Shown: positions 45,796 through 55,768, numbered from the stretch's first letter. The stretch is DNA of 64,000 nt from G963662605 sp963662605 (GCA_963662605.1 OY759785.1:2604001-2668000), one strand, 5' to 3'. Made by a program: numbers and translations. Notes: generated by a model not told the origin, from the letters alone.

Positions 45796-47782
45796 AAAAT
45801 ATACACTTAAAAGGTTTTCCCAGAATTCAGAACCTGTTGTTAAAATATCGCCCGCAAATCTGACGATTGATTATGAGCACCTTCTCAACCCGGCGCAGTA
45901 TGAGGCCGTTGCTGTTGAAGAAGGCTCATATTTGATAATCGCCGGAGCCGGTACAGGAAAAACCAGAACCCTTGTGTATCGTTTGGCGCGTCTTGTCGAA
46001 CTCGGTTATGATCCGAAATCCATTCTGCTGTTGACTTTCACCCGCAAATCGGCAAAGGAAATGCTCGACCGGGCTGCCCTGCTGCTTGATAAGCGATGCG
46101 AGAAGATTAACGGCGGAACATTTCATTCCTATGCTCATCTGATTCTCAGGAGATATGCCAATGTCGTCGGTCTTGCACCTAATTTCACTATTCTGGATCA
46201 GGGCGACAGCGAAGATGTTATCAGCATTGTCAGGAATCAATCCGGATTAACTGAAAAGACAAAGCGCTTTCCTCAAAAGGCTACGTTAGCAAAAATACTG
46301 AGCCTCTCAACCAATACCGGAAAGCCAATTTCAACAATTGTTGAGGATGAGTATCCCCATTTCATTCCAGAGATACAGAAAATTGAAAAGATACGGGATG
46401 CTTATCGTGCTTACAAGGCTCAGAATAATATGCTTGATTATGATGACCTTCTTATATACCTCGCTAAGTTTTTTAATGAGCTTTCCCCCGCAGCTTCCAG
46501 CGTATTAAGGAATTTGAATTTCATCATGGTTGACGAGTATCAGGACACGAACCACTTGCAGGCAGAAGTCGTGAAAGGATTGTGCAGGCTCAAACAGAAT
46601 ATTATGGTTGTTGGTGACGACGCGCAGTCTATATATTCTTTCCGCGGAGCGACGTTTGAAAACATTATGAATTTCCCTAAGATTTTCCCCAACACGAAAA
46701 TCGTCACGCTTGAGGAAAACTACCGGAGTACACCTGAAATTCTCAACTTCACAAATAAGATTTACGAAGCTGCGATAAATAAATACGATAAAGTCCTCTA
46801 CACCAGAAAGCAAAGCGGTGAGTTACCGGTCATTCTGGCGGCGATAAATACGAACCTGCAGTCAAAGTTCATTGTCGACAAAGTTCTTGATCTCCGCGAA
46901 CAAGGCGTTCCACTTTCTGATATCGCGGTGCTGTTCCGCTCATCGTTCTTTTCATTCGATCTGGAAATCGAGTTGACCAAGGCAAACATTCCGTTCGTAA
47001 AAATCGGTGGCATCAAGTTCGTCGAGACTGCACATATCAAGGATGTATTGGCATTTCTCAGAATATCGGTCAATCCAAAGGACACTATAAGCTGGTTCCG
47101 TGTGCTGATGCTCCATGAAGGCATCGGCCCCAAGACTGCACAAAAAATACTTGATGCTGTTGAGTCCGGAGAATTGTCCATCCTGAAAGACCCGGGCACA
47201 ATTTCGAGTAAAATGCTGTCGGAAAAGCTATTCCCGTTGTTCAAACTTATATACACGATTCATACGAAATCGCTTTCACCAACGGATAAAGCCGAACTTG
47301 TTACCGAGTACTACTATCCGATTTTTAAGGATAAGTACGATGATTTTAACAAGCGGAAAAAGGATATTGAAATATTCCTGAACATATCGGCGAATTACCG
47401 TTCGGTTGATGCTCTGCTCGCCGATATGGCAATCGAGCCTCCGATAGACAGTATGACTGAATTTGGTGAGGAAAGTAAAGATGATGAGTGCCTGACTCTT
47501 TCTACGATTCATTCGGCAAAAGGTCTGGAATGGCATTCGATATTCATTATTCACGCGGTTGACGGGTTCTTCCCTTCAGTCAGGTCAATGCAGAAAATGG
47601 AGACGCTGGAAGAAGAAAGGCGCCTGATGTATGTAGCTGCCACGCGTGCCAAGCAGAATCTCTTTGTTTCTTATCCGATGAATATTTTCGACAGAGAATC
47701 CGGCACTACATTTTCCAAGCCGTCCAGATTCATATCGGAAATCACACCCAACCTGGCAGACGGTTGGCTTTTGGAAGAGTAA
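45788..47782 (+). CDS. UvrD/Rep-type ATP-dependent DNA helicase
   Basis: About 664 residues from ATG 45788, which overlaps the preceding stop; the open frame reaches back to 45746 in a different frame of that gene. All SF1A motifs are present: IIAGAGTGKTRTLVYRLA (I), TFTRKSAKEM (Ia), FIMVDEYQDTNHLQ (II), VVGDDAQSIYSFRGA (III), TLEENYRSTPEIL (IV), LSTIHSAKGLEWHSIFI (V) and EERRLMYVAATRAKQNLFVSYP (VI). It unwinds DNA 3' to 5' in repair or replication restart. The class is sure, but PcrA, UvrD and Rep cannot be told apart here. Confidence 0.92.
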   Translation: MDKKYTLKRFSQNSEPVVKISPANLTIDYEHLLNPAQYEAVAVEEGSYLIIAGAGTGKTRTLVYRLARLVELGYDPKSILLLTFTRKSAKEMLDRAALLLDKRCEKINGGTFHSYAHLILRRYANVVGLAPNFTILDQGDSEDVISIVRNQSGLTEKTKRFPQKATLAKILSLSTNTGKPISTIVEDEYPHFIPEIQKIEKIRDAYRAYKAQNNMLDYDDLLIYLAKFFNELSPAASSVLRNLNFIMVDEYQDTNHLQAEVVKGLCRLKQNIMVVGDDAQSIYSFRGATFENIMNFPKIFPNTKIVTLEENYRSTPEILNFTNKIYEAAINKYDKVLYTRKQSGELPVILAAINTNLQSKFIVDKVLDLREQGVPLSDIAVLFRSSFFSFDLEIELTKANIPFVKIGGIKFVETAHIKDVLAFLRISVNPKDTISWFRVLMLHEGIGPKTAQKILDAVESGELSILKDPGTISSKMLSEKLFPLFKLIYTIHTKSLSPTDKAELVTEYYYPIFKDKYDDFNKRKKDIEIFLNISANYRSVDALLADMAIEPPIDSMTEFGEESKDDECLTLSTIHSAKGLEWHSIFIIHAVDGFFPSVRSMQKMETLEEERRLMYVAATRAKQNLFVSYPMNIFDRESGTTFSKPSRFISEITPNLADGWLLEE

Positions 47783-47787
47783 AAAAT

Positions 47788-48177
47788 TTAAAGCGAAGCT
47801 GTGTTGGCTAAAATCGGTATTTCAAATACTGAAGGAAGCAGACTGTACTTTGCCTTTGCCCGGATAATAACTTTGCCGGGACTCAGACGAGCTTTAATGA
47901 CCAATACACCGCTATTCTCATCTTTTGAAACAACATCTACCAATTCCGCCCCCTGTTCAAAAGTGAAAACCGTCGGTACTTTGCGGAAAGGAGCCCGCAT
48001 TCCCATACCATTAACCGGCACGGCAATAATTTTGACAGTTGACATATTATCGGCATACAGCACCTCGTTTGACAACCGGAAATCGGTTTCATAGATGCTG
48101 AACACGTAATTATGTAATAGCAGAATTACAACGGCAGTTGCTGCCACACTAAGAATAATCACAAATTTTTTATCCAT
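47788..48177 (-). CDS. membrane-anchored beta-sandwich protein
   Basis: 129 residues. An N-terminal membrane helix (FVIILSVAATAVVILLLHNYV) is followed by about 100 residues predicted as an immunoglobulin-like sandwich (LSNEVLYADNMSTVKIIAVP, VFTFEQGAELVDVV, LSPGKVIIRAKAKYS), similar in style to invasin/Big-type repeats. It starts four bases after the ATP-grasp stop, so it is co-expressed with it. No function can be given. Confidence 0.68.
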   Translation of the reverse strand: MDKKFVIILSVAATAVVILLLHNYVFSIYETDFRLSNEVLYADNMSTVKIIAVPVNGMGMRAPFRKVPTVFTFEQGAELVDVVSKDENSGVLVIKARLSPGKVIIRAKAKYSLLPSVFEIPILANTASL

Positions 48178-48181
48178 CTTA

Positions 48182-49099
48182 CTAAAGGTTTAATTTTTTC
48201 TTCATACTTATAAGTTTTTTACGCAGAGTTTTTACAATTTCACGCACAACAATATCCGGAACTCCGTCATAATGAGCGGATTGCAGCCGCATATCGCATT
48301 GGTCATTTACATAGTCAATCGCGTAGAATTGCTCATCCGGCGCGTAGACAATTTCAGTTGAGAAGAAATCCAGACCGGTCAGCATTGCGATGGTTTTTGT
48401 TATCGAATACAACCGTTTGAGTTTCAGTCTATCCATGTGTTCTTTTGTCAATATCTGGTAGATGTGAGTCTCATCGTCCCACCATGTCGGAATCGGTTTT
48501 CCGAATGCCCAGTAACATCTGAACCACGCCCTTTTTCCATCAAGTATAGCAGGATAAATTTTCTGCTGAAGAATATACTTATCATGGTAATTATTAGGCC
48601 TTTCATCCATCACCTCTTCAAGTGTCTCAGCTCCGGTCACAACTCCGATACCTCCGCCGGTAGTATTGCAAGGCTTGATGATAAACGGCCTACCCAAATG
48701 TGCTAAATCACTTATGGATAGGTATACATCGTTGGTTTCAGCCAATGGCGGCATGATAAAAGAATACGGTACATGAATTCCGGCAGTGATAAACTCAAGG
48801 TGCATGGTGGCTTTGTCAATCGCGTGCTGAATTCTTTTGTACGGATTCAGGATAATCGTCTTCTTTTTTGTCAAGGTGGCGGCCAAAGGAGCAAAATCAT
48901 CATCTACATCCGAAGCCCTGTCGAGAAAGAAGTTGAAGTAGAGTTCCTTATGAACTATCTTCGCGGTAACCTCATGCACATTGTGCGCACCGATAATAAA
49001 CGTTGTCAAGCCTTTGGATTGCAATTCCCTCTCTATAAGATCAACAAAATCTTTGTCGTATTCCCAGAGATATGCAATGCCTAAGTCAAATTTTTCCAT
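48182..49099 (-). CDS. ATP-grasp family enzyme
   Basis: 305 residues. The ATP-grasp pattern is visible: KATMHLEFITAGIHVPYSF, RPFIIKPCNTTGGGIGVVTG (Lys and glycine-rich loop), KYILQQKIYPAI and FYAIDYVNDQCDMR, where the acidic and Asn residues bind Mg. It probably joins a carboxylate to an amine, as in RimK or D-Ala-D-Ala ligase, or modifies a small peptide. The substrate is unknown. It is followed by a small membrane protein gene and has no peptide precursor nearby. Confidence 0.78.
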   Translation of the reverse strand: MEKFDLGIAYLWEYDKDFVDLIERELQSKGLTTFIIGAHNVHEVTAKIVHKELYFNFFLDRASDVDDDFAPLAATLTKKKTIILNPYKRIQHAIDKATMHLEFITAGIHVPYSFIMPPLAETNDVYLSISDLAHLGRPFIIKPCNTTGGGIGVVTGAETLEEVMDERPNNYHDKYILQQKIYPAILDGKRAWFRCYWAFGKPIPTWWDDETHIYQILTKEHMDRLKLKRLYSITKTIAMLTGLDFFSTEIVYAPDEQFYAIDYVNDQCDMRLQSAHYDGVPDIVVREIVKTLRKKLISMKKKLNL

Positions 49100-49260
49100 A
49101 ATTTTGCGTATTTTTACTAATTATTCAAAACTTGTTATATAATTTACTTTGAATCTTTTTATGTAATTTTTTCGTCATATTATTTATGCCGGATTATTGT
49201 TAGAATAGCCGGAATAAATAATTTTACAGTCTCAAATTATGAAAATCTGAGGAAAATCAT

Positions 49261-51066
49261 TTGATAAAGTATTATATCAATACGACTTTAATTATACTAT
49301 GTTTGGTTTCATGGGCATGCAGTTCTTCCGGTAAACTTGATTCAAACGGTGAAAGAAAAGGTATAGATAGCTCTGCTTACCGCAGTTCAATGGATAAATA
49401 CATCAACGGCGTTAATGCAGAATCCAAGGGTGATTACGCATCCGCAATTCTTGAATTTCAGGAAGCAGTATCACTTTTCCCATCGGCTGGGATTTACTAT
49501 TCCTTAGCAAAAGATTATTTTCTCCTGAACAAAATCGGCCCCGCCCTGCAAAACGCCAGGGATGCGGTTAAAATTGATTCTACAAAAACCGAATACCTAC
49601 TGCTTCTTAACGACATCTATACTGCGGCGAGGCTAACCGATTCGGCAGCTATAGTACTGGAAAAACTTATTGCCGTTGATTCGACAAATAACGAAGCTTT
49701 GTTTAAGCTGGCGAAATCATACGAGAACAGCAAACCTCAGAAGGCTATTGATACTTATAATAAAATTCTAAAATATTACGGATCTGAATGGACTGTCCTT
49801 ACCCGTATCGCGGAACTTTACGAGAGATTGGGTAACATTCAGGGAGCGATTTCATCTGTTGAAGAGCTGAACGAACTTGACCCCGATAATCCCGAATTGG
49901 AAAAACTGCTTATTGACTACTATGTCAAAGGGAAATCGTATGACAAGGCTCATGCCAAGATAGACGAAATGCTTCTGTCCTACCCCGATGATCAGGAACT
50001 CATAGAACGTGATGCACAGATTTTTATACAGGAAGGCAAATGGGATGTTGCTGCCGCATCTTATAAAAAACTGCTTTCGGATAAGAACATTGACCTGAAT
50101 GCGAAATTGAAAATAGGCTATGCTTATTATTACGCGGGCATGAAGGATTCGACGATACTGCCGTATGCAAAAGAGTTATTTGAAAAGTTTGACGCGGACA
50201 CAACCGATTGGAATATCAAGTTGGTTCTCGGCTCAATAGCGCTTGCAGAGAAGAAAGATTCTCTTGCAATCTCATATTTCAAAAAATCAAATGATTTGGC
50301 TCCTTGGGAAGTTGAAACATGGACCAAACTCGGCGGAACATTTTTTGACAACCGGAAGTATAAAGAAGCCATTGATGTCCTGCTCAAAGCAGTTGATAAA
50401 TTCCCGGAAGATTTTGCCATCAACCTTATTCTCGGATACGCGTATTCTCAGGAAAACGATCATGCCAAGGCAAAGCCTTTTCTCGCTAAAGCGGTGAATC
50501 TCAACGGCCTTGATCTAAACGCGCTGACAGCATATGGATACTCGCTAAACAAGCTTGGTGAGACTGATATGGCAATCGCGTATTTGCAACGGGCAATAAG
50601 CATTTCACCCAAGAATGTTGATCTTATGGGAACACTGGGACTGATATACGACGAACATGAAATGTGGCACAACTGTGACAGTATTTATAGTGCGGCATTG
50701 AAAATTGACTCCGCAAATGCACTCATCAATAACAACTATGCATATTCGCTCTCGAAAAGAAACATCAACCTTGAGAGTGCTTTAGAAATGGTTACCGCGG
50801 CGTTGGCAAAAGAGCCGGAGAATTCCTCCTATCTTGATACCAAAGGCTGGGTCTATTACATGATGGGAAATTATGCACAGGCAAGAATATTTATTGAAAA
50901 ATCTTTGAAGGCCGGTGGCGAAAAAGCCGTAATACTGGATCACCTTGGAGATGTAGCATTCAAGCAAGGAAACAAGGATGAAGCCATGAAAATATGGCAA
51001 AAAGCATATGATATGGATAACTCACAAACAGAAATTAAAGCCAAAATTGACAGAGGTTCACTTTGA
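49261..51066 (+). CDS. TPR lipoprotein
   Basis: 601 residues from a TTG start, supported by TGAGGA spaced seven bases before it. A lipoprotein signal (IILCLVSWAC, Cys near 20) is followed by about 12-14 tetratricopeptide repeats (for example AILEFQEAVSLFPSAGIYYSLA, AIDVLLKAVDKFPEDFAINLIL, AIAYLQRAISISPKNVDLMGTL). It is probably an outer-membrane lipoprotein scaffold. The gene is the first of three overlapping genes (TPR, DUF4292, EnvC-like), an order I know from many Bacteroidota; the shared role is likely in envelope assembly or cell-wall remodelling. Confidence 0.88.
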   Translation: MIKYYINTTLIILCLVSWACSSSGKLDSNGERKGIDSSAYRSSMDKYINGVNAESKGDYASAILEFQEAVSLFPSAGIYYSLAKDYFLLNKIGPALQNARDAVKIDSTKTEYLLLLNDIYTAARLTDSAAIVLEKLIAVDSTNNEALFKLAKSYENSKPQKAIDTYNKILKYYGSEWTVLTRIAELYERLGNIQGAISSVEELNELDPDNPELEKLLIDYYVKGKSYDKAHAKIDEMLLSYPDDQELIERDAQIFIQEGKWDVAAASYKKLLSDKNIDLNAKLKIGYAYYYAGMKDSTILPYAKELFEKFDADTTDWNIKLVLGSIALAEKKDSLAISYFKKSNDLAPWEVETWTKLGGTFFDNRKYKEAIDVLLKAVDKFPEDFAINLILGYAYSQENDHAKAKPFLAKAVNLNGLDLNALTAYGYSLNKLGETDMAIAYLQRAISISPKNVDLMGTLGLIYDEHEMWHNCDSIYSAALKIDSANALINNNYAYSLSKRNINLESALEMVTAALAKEPENSSYLDTKGWVYYMMGNYAQARIFIEKSLKAGGEKAVILDHLGDVAFKQGNKDEAMKIWQKAYDMDNSQTEIKAKIDRGSL

Positions 51067-51854
51067 AATATAATAGATTTTTAATTGCCCTCCCCTTACT
51101 CATGCTTTGCGCAGGATTTTGGGAAGGATGTTCTACAGTAAAACCTGATTCTACGGTTGAATATATTTCCTCAGACCGGTTAGTTAATAAACTTGAAGCC
51201 AACAGAAGAAAGATCCGCAATTTTGAAGGCTCAGGAAGTATCAGTGTTAAAACGCCTTCCTTTGACAACAGCGCTTCATTCAGAATTGTAATTGAAAAAC
51301 CGGACTCAATCTATCTGACAATTTATGGGCCGTTCAGTATTGAACTCGCACAGATTCTCGTTACAAAAAGTAATTTTATCTTCTATGAAGCATTAAAAAA
51401 CACAGCGTATACAGGCCCCGTAAATGATGACCTGATAAGGAACATTTTTAAGGTTGACCTGTCATTTAATGATGTTATAGATGCTTTTACAGGCGGCGTA
51501 AACATGAGCGCGAGATTGTATAAGGAACCTACTTCATTTGATGTGGTCACCGATAAATACCTGCTGACGTATGTAGACTCATTGAAAAACGAAGTTTCCC
51601 GGTACACCGCTGATGTGCGCGATTTGAATATTGTTGAGTATAAAGCAGAGGACCTTCAAAATAAAGAAAGATTAATAAGCTCTTACTCGGATTTTCAGAT
51701 TTTTGAAACTGTTTCCCTGCCTAAGAAAATCGAGATGAAACGGGCAAAAGAGGGACAGTATATCACCATAGAGTATGATAAAATTTCGGTAAACAAAAAC
51801 ACTACTTCAATTGATTTCTCATTACCCGATGATGCTGATGTCGTAAAATGGTAA
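51063..51854 (+). CDS. DUF4292 lipoprotein, LolB-like fold
   Basis: 263 residues. The start is TTG at 51063, overlapping the preceding stop (TTGA), with AGAGG about eight bases upstream. The lipoprotein signal is LLMLCAGFWEGC. The mature part is a curved beta-sheet resembling LolA/LolB: IRNFEGSGSISVKTPSF, SFRIVIEKPDSIYLTIYGPF and LPKKIEMKRAKEGQYITIEYD. DUF4292 proteins are thought to handle lipid or lipoprotein at the outer membrane, but this is by fold only. It is co-translated with both neighbours. Confidence 0.85.
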   Translation: MKYNRFLIALPLLMLCAGFWEGCSTVKPDSTVEYISSDRLVNKLEANRRKIRNFEGSGSISVKTPSFDNSASFRIVIEKPDSIYLTIYGPFSIELAQILVTKSNFIFYEALKNTAYTGPVNDDLIRNIFKVDLSFNDVIDAFTGGVNMSARLYKEPTSFDVVTDKYLLTYVDSLKNEVSRYTADVRDLNIVEYKAEDLQNKERLISSYSDFQIFETVSLPKKIEMKRAKEGQYITIEYDKISVNKNTTSIDFSLPDDADVVKW

Positions 51855-53083
51855 AGTACGCGTTTCTCATTTTCCTGGCATGTATCATTGCGAGGCCAAC
51901 GCCCGCGCAATCGCAAAAAGTAGACTCAAAAAAAGCCGAGCTCGAAGAATTGCGTAATCAGATAAACGCGCTGGAAAGAGAAATCAAAATTGCTGGGGCT
52001 CAGGAGAAAAAGACAGCCGGATTTATAGAAAAATATAATAAACAGACTGCCCTGCTCAACCGCCTTATTGCCAGCCTGAAAAATCAGGAAGAACAGAAAC
52101 AATCCGAGATAGAGGATATTCAGGTCAAGGTTGACAATTTAAAATCCGAACTTAGAATTCTGAAAAAGAACTACGCCCTCTATGTGACGGCTGTTTATAA
52201 AAAGATGTATAATAATAAGGTCAGCTACTTGCTCAATTCGCAGTCAATGACTCAGGCACTCTTACGATACCGTTATCTGAAAACTTTCTCCGAACGCGGC
52301 AAAAGGGATATGGAGCGCATCAACAATGCCCAGACTGCCCTACTGGATTCACAGGATAAGCTTGAATTTGAGAAAAATCAAAAGACTCAGATTATCGCCC
52401 AGAAAAAGAAAGAGGAAACTGTGCTTACTCAAAAATTGAGTGAGAAACAGAAGCTTCTTAAAAAAATAAAAGTTGATAAAACATCGCTTGAGAAAAATCT
52501 CGCGGTAAAAAAGCAGGCGGAGCAGAAAATACGACAGTTGATCAACCGCTTGATTGAGCAGGCTGCTAAGGCTAAGAAGCAAAAAGCAGCGGAAGTTGTA
52601 ACAACTAAAAAAGGTAAAAAAGTAAGTGAGGAGCCGGTCAGCAGACCTGTTGCAGGAAGTTCCCCTGCTGTTCCCGGCAATTTTCCTTCACTTAGGGGAC
52701 GAATCCTCTGGCCTGTTTCCAACGGTGCAGTCCTTCACCATTACGGCGAATCCGAGAATGCTAAACTGAAAACCGTAACTATCAATTACGGAATAGATAT
52801 TAAGACGGTCGGCGATGCCGCCGTACGAGCCGTTTCTGAGGGTGTTGTTTCGGTTATCAATTGGATTCCGGGATATGGAACAGTCATCATTGTAACACAC
52901 TCACATGAATACCGCACAGTATACGGACATTTAACAGGTGTTAGCGTTTCGGAAGGACAGAAAGTTAAGGCCGGTACAGTTCTTGGGAAAATTTCGGAAA
53001 CTTTTGAAGGTAATGTTCTTCACTTTGAAGTATGGAGTGAAAGACAATCGCAAAATCCGGAAAGCTGGCTAACAAAACGTTGA
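51848..53083 (+). CDS. EnvC-like murein hydrolase activator with degenerate LytM domain
   Basis: 411 residues. Signal peptide (about 1-21), then a long coiled coil at about 25-245 rich in Lys, Glu and Gln, and a C-terminal LytM (M23) domain at about 285-405. The metal-binding His of HxGxD is Asn313 (NYGID), and the first His of HLH is Val390 (VLHFEV), whereas Asp317, His392 and the strand YRTVYGHL remain. As in E. coli EnvC, this points to an inactive peptidase that activates a separate amidase during cell division. The start overlaps the DUF4292 stop. No amidase gene is in the window. Confidence 0.85.
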   Translation: MVKYAFLIFLACIIARPTPAQSQKVDSKKAELEELRNQINALEREIKIAGAQEKKTAGFIEKYNKQTALLNRLIASLKNQEEQKQSEIEDIQVKVDNLKSELRILKKNYALYVTAVYKKMYNNKVSYLLNSQSMTQALLRYRYLKTFSERGKRDMERINNAQTALLDSQDKLEFEKNQKTQIIAQKKKEETVLTQKLSEKQKLLKKIKVDKTSLEKNLAVKKQAEQKIRQLINRLIEQAAKAKKQKAAEVVTTKKGKKVSEEPVSRPVAGSSPAVPGNFPSLRGRILWPVSNGAVLHHYGESENAKLKTVTINYGIDIKTVGDAAVRAVSEGVVSVINWIPGYGTVIIVTHSHEYRTVYGHLTGVSVSEGQKVKAGTVLGKISETFEGNVLHFEVWSERQSQNPESWLTKR

Positions 53084-53095
53084 CAATTCCCGCCA

Positions 53096-54220
53096 CTATT
53101 TAGCCGCAGACCGCGACTTTACCTGAGTCATTTCTCCCAATTCCAACAAAAATAGCAAACAGATCAATGCAAGATAGAATACGTAAAACCGTATTTCTAC
53201 TGAGGGAAATAATGCAATCCTAATCACTAAAGCGCCCACTGTGCTCCAAAAGCACAGACTAAATGTATATGATTTTTTTGAAATCTTTCCCAGCAAAGAG
53301 TAGGCAAAAATGGGAATAATAAAGACCAGAATCCGGGAAGGAGCGAATTGTAAATCCATCAAAAAGCGATTCAATGCTGTACCATATGAGTTATGACTTG
53401 ATACCGCGCTGTTTTGAGCGAAAGCGCCTAAAAACAATTGCGATGAAAAATACTGCAACGGATTTTCGGCAGCAAATATCAAGATGAAAATGAATACCAA
53501 AATCAAAGCACCGATGCTGATGCCCACCAGTTGTTTTGGTATTTGAAGATCATCTCTCTTAGTGAAAAGCAGAGGTGTCAAAACAAAAAGAGGAAACACG
53601 ATATTATCATACCGCAGTCCTACTGCCGCCCCAAATAGAAGAAATGCCGGTATAAATTTTCGCTTCTCCACAATCATAAATACTGCTGCCAGCATAATTG
53701 CCGCGCTTAACGCCTCGGGCGTAGCCATTTTTGCCAGAGTTGTAAAGCGTCCGACATACATAATTACCAAAGATAAAAAGAACGACTGCATTCCTGAGTA
53801 GTATTTTCCCATCCAGATGAAACAGCAAAGCCCGAACAGGAAGCATCCCACAGATGACAGCAGCACGGTGCCGGAAACCGGATTGATTCCAATTTTACTT
53901 AGCAATATCAGCAGGAAAATGTAAAGCGGCCTCGTCTTGGCAAGTGGTTTCAGAGATAGAAAAACCTCAGGATTACGAAAGGATTCCTCCTCATACTTAC
54001 CTGTCAGCAGCACTTTATACGCCTGTGCCGGCATGGATTGTTGTGCGAGTGCATACGTCCGGTCGTGCACGATTTGCGGATTTGCTTCATCATAAGAAAC
54101 AACTGCGGATGTATATAACAGCAAATCCCAGTTGTAACTCGGACGGGAGTAAGTATATCCGAATAGTATGACACTCAACACGGTGAATGCCAGAAAATAT
54201 ACGTTCTTAAAATTCTGCAT
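53096..54220 (-). CDS. multi-span membrane protein, GT-C glycosyltransferase-like
   Basis: 374 residues with about ten membrane helices. A first long loop contains YNWDLLLYTSAVVSYDEANP, where an Asp occupies the place expected for the catalytic residue of GT-C transferases. The general layout resembles lipid-linked sugar transferases. No C-terminal domain is present. The gene follows the histidine kinase (12 bases between), so both may be one transcript. The family was not recognised securely. Confidence 0.6.
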   Translation of the reverse strand: MQNFKNVYFLAFTVLSVILFGYTYSRPSYNWDLLLYTSAVVSYDEANPQIVHDRTYALAQQSMPAQAYKVLLTGKYEEESFRNPEVFLSLKPLAKTRPLYIFLLILLSKIGINPVSGTVLLSSVGCFLFGLCCFIWMGKYYSGMQSFFLSLVIMYVGRFTTLAKMATPEALSAAIMLAAVFMIVEKRKFIPAFLLFGAAVGLRYDNIVFPLFVLTPLLFTKRDDLQIPKQLVGISIGALILVFIFILIFAAENPLQYFSSQLFLGAFAQNSAVSSHNSYGTALNRFLMDLQFAPSRILVFIIPIFAYSLLGKISKKSYTFSLCFWSTVGALVIRIALFPSVEIRFYVFYLALICLLFLLELGEMTQVKSRSAAK

Positions 54221-54232
54221 TGGTATAAAATT

Positions 54233-55618
54233 CTATCCTTGATACGGAATATAAATTTCAACTTCAGTACCGGGATTCTCCTTATCCCCGATACTTGACG
54301 GACTTTGAATATCTATGGTTCCGTGATGATTTTCAATTATATGCTTAACAATTGCCAGCCCAAAACCGGCACCTTCAATTCCCTTCTGCTTTGCGTTTGA
54401 TGCGCGAAAAGTGTCGTGAAATATTTTAGGGAATTCGCTTACGGGGATGCCAATCCCCGAATCTGAAATCACTAAACATAATCCTTCAGGTTCCTGTAGC
54501 AATTTAACCAAAATCCGCCCCCCGGCATGAGTATATTTAATCGAGTTGCCGATGATATTCTGAATTGCCATGTTCAGCAGCGTAAAATCACCGCATACAT
54601 TTAAGATTAGATTGGTATCGTGAACAAATTCAAGATGCAATCTCTTCTCGTCAACAATTGGCGAAACCTTTTGCACTATTTGCTGAAGCATCCACGTAAA
54701 ATTAAAATCGGCTTTCGTAAGTTCATTAAGCAGACGCAATCTGGATATCCGGAGAACATTATTTACTAATTGTACAGCCTCGTCGCTTCTCTCTAATGAA
54801 CGTTGCAGCCGCTCTTCAATCGGGGCAGGCATTTCGCCGAGTGTCTTTTTCAGAATCAGGCTGAGATAGCTATGGATTGCCGTAAGGGGCGTTTTTATTT
54901 CATGCACGATTGCCATGACGTATTTTTGCTTATTCACATCGGCATTCTCAAGCTGCTGCACGGAGTTGAACAAGTCCTCTTCCAGCCGGAAAATATCTGA
55001 GGTTATTTTAGTTAAAAAGGTAAAACCCAGAAACAGCGCGAATGTGAATATGAATGAATGAACGACAATATACGGCCAGTACCGGTACATCGGGAATGGA
55101 AATAACCCAAGCAGCGGATAATGAGAAATCAATCCGGCAGCTTCCAACACGGCAATAAGGATATAAAAAACAGCAATGAGGAGCGTAATGAGCAACATAG
55201 GTGTCCGTGGTAGTATAATGCTCCCGATGATCAGGTGAAACATGACAAAAATTGCGAAAGGAGACTCAATTCCGCCCGTTAAATGGATTATCAGGAACAG
55301 AATGACCAAATCCGCACAGATTTGGACAAAAGACAAGTTGAAGATTGATTCACACGTCCTGTTTCCACGGACGCGATCTAAAAGGCTCTGGAATATCAGA
55401 TTGTACAGCAAGGCTAATAGTGCAATACCAAACAACGAGACTACCTGATAGTTCTGCAAATGGAAGAGAAGCTCACTTTTCCCCAAAAGAATGAACAGGA
55501 GCACGAAAAGAACGGCAAAATACCGCAATTTAATGAACCAAGTGTTTTTCCTGAGAATTGTCTCCCACAGCCGGTCGTTTTTTCTGTTCCATTCGGGAAT
55601 TTCAAATAAACGCATCAT
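54233..55618 (-). CDS. membrane sensor histidine kinase
   Basis: 461 residues. Six membrane helices at about 30-200 form a sensor region of the MASE-like or 6TM type, with no large outside loop. Then come a short linker (DIFRLEEDLFNSVQQLEN), a HisKA domain with phosphorylated His near 239 (AIVHEIKTPLTAIHSYL), and an ATPase domain (IQNIIGNSIKYTH, ISDSGIGIPV, GAGFGLAIVKHII). No receiver domain and no adjacent response regulator on this side; the nearest are in the hydrogenase locus after 59729. The ATG at 55618 or 55615 has no clear ribosome site. Confidence 0.9.
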   Translation of the reverse strand: MMRLFEIPEWNRKNDRLWETILRKNTWFIKLRYFAVLFVLLFILLGKSELLFHLQNYQVVSLFGIALLALLYNLIFQSLLDRVRGNRTCESIFNLSFVQICADLVILFLIIHLTGGIESPFAIFVMFHLIIGSIILPRTPMLLITLLIAVFYILIAVLEAAGLISHYPLLGLFPFPMYRYWPYIVVHSFIFTFALFLGFTFLTKITSDIFRLEEDLFNSVQQLENADVNKQKYVMAIVHEIKTPLTAIHSYLSLILKKTLGEMPAPIEERLQRSLERSDEAVQLVNNVLRISRLRLLNELTKADFNFTWMLQQIVQKVSPIVDEKRLHLEFVHDTNLILNVCGDFTLLNMAIQNIIGNSIKYTHAGGRILVKLLQEPEGLCLVISDSGIGIPVSEFPKIFHDTFRASNAKQKGIEGAGFGLAIVKHIIENHHGTIDIQSPSSIGDKENPGTEVEIYIPYQG

Positions 55619-55768
55619 ATCTATTACATTCCTTCTCTGAATCCATCATTACTTATTTACGCAAAATAGAGAAAATTTCTTCAAGAAGATACTATCAAAT
55701 TGCAAGTAACTACTGAAATTAAATGAAGTAACCAAGGTTTATGTGAAATTTAGGTGGCCATGCGAGAG

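Noticed and set aside
46798..47256. A 152-residue minus-strand open frame
   Set aside because: It is antisense to the UvrD-like helicase, whose motifs are all present on the plus strand.
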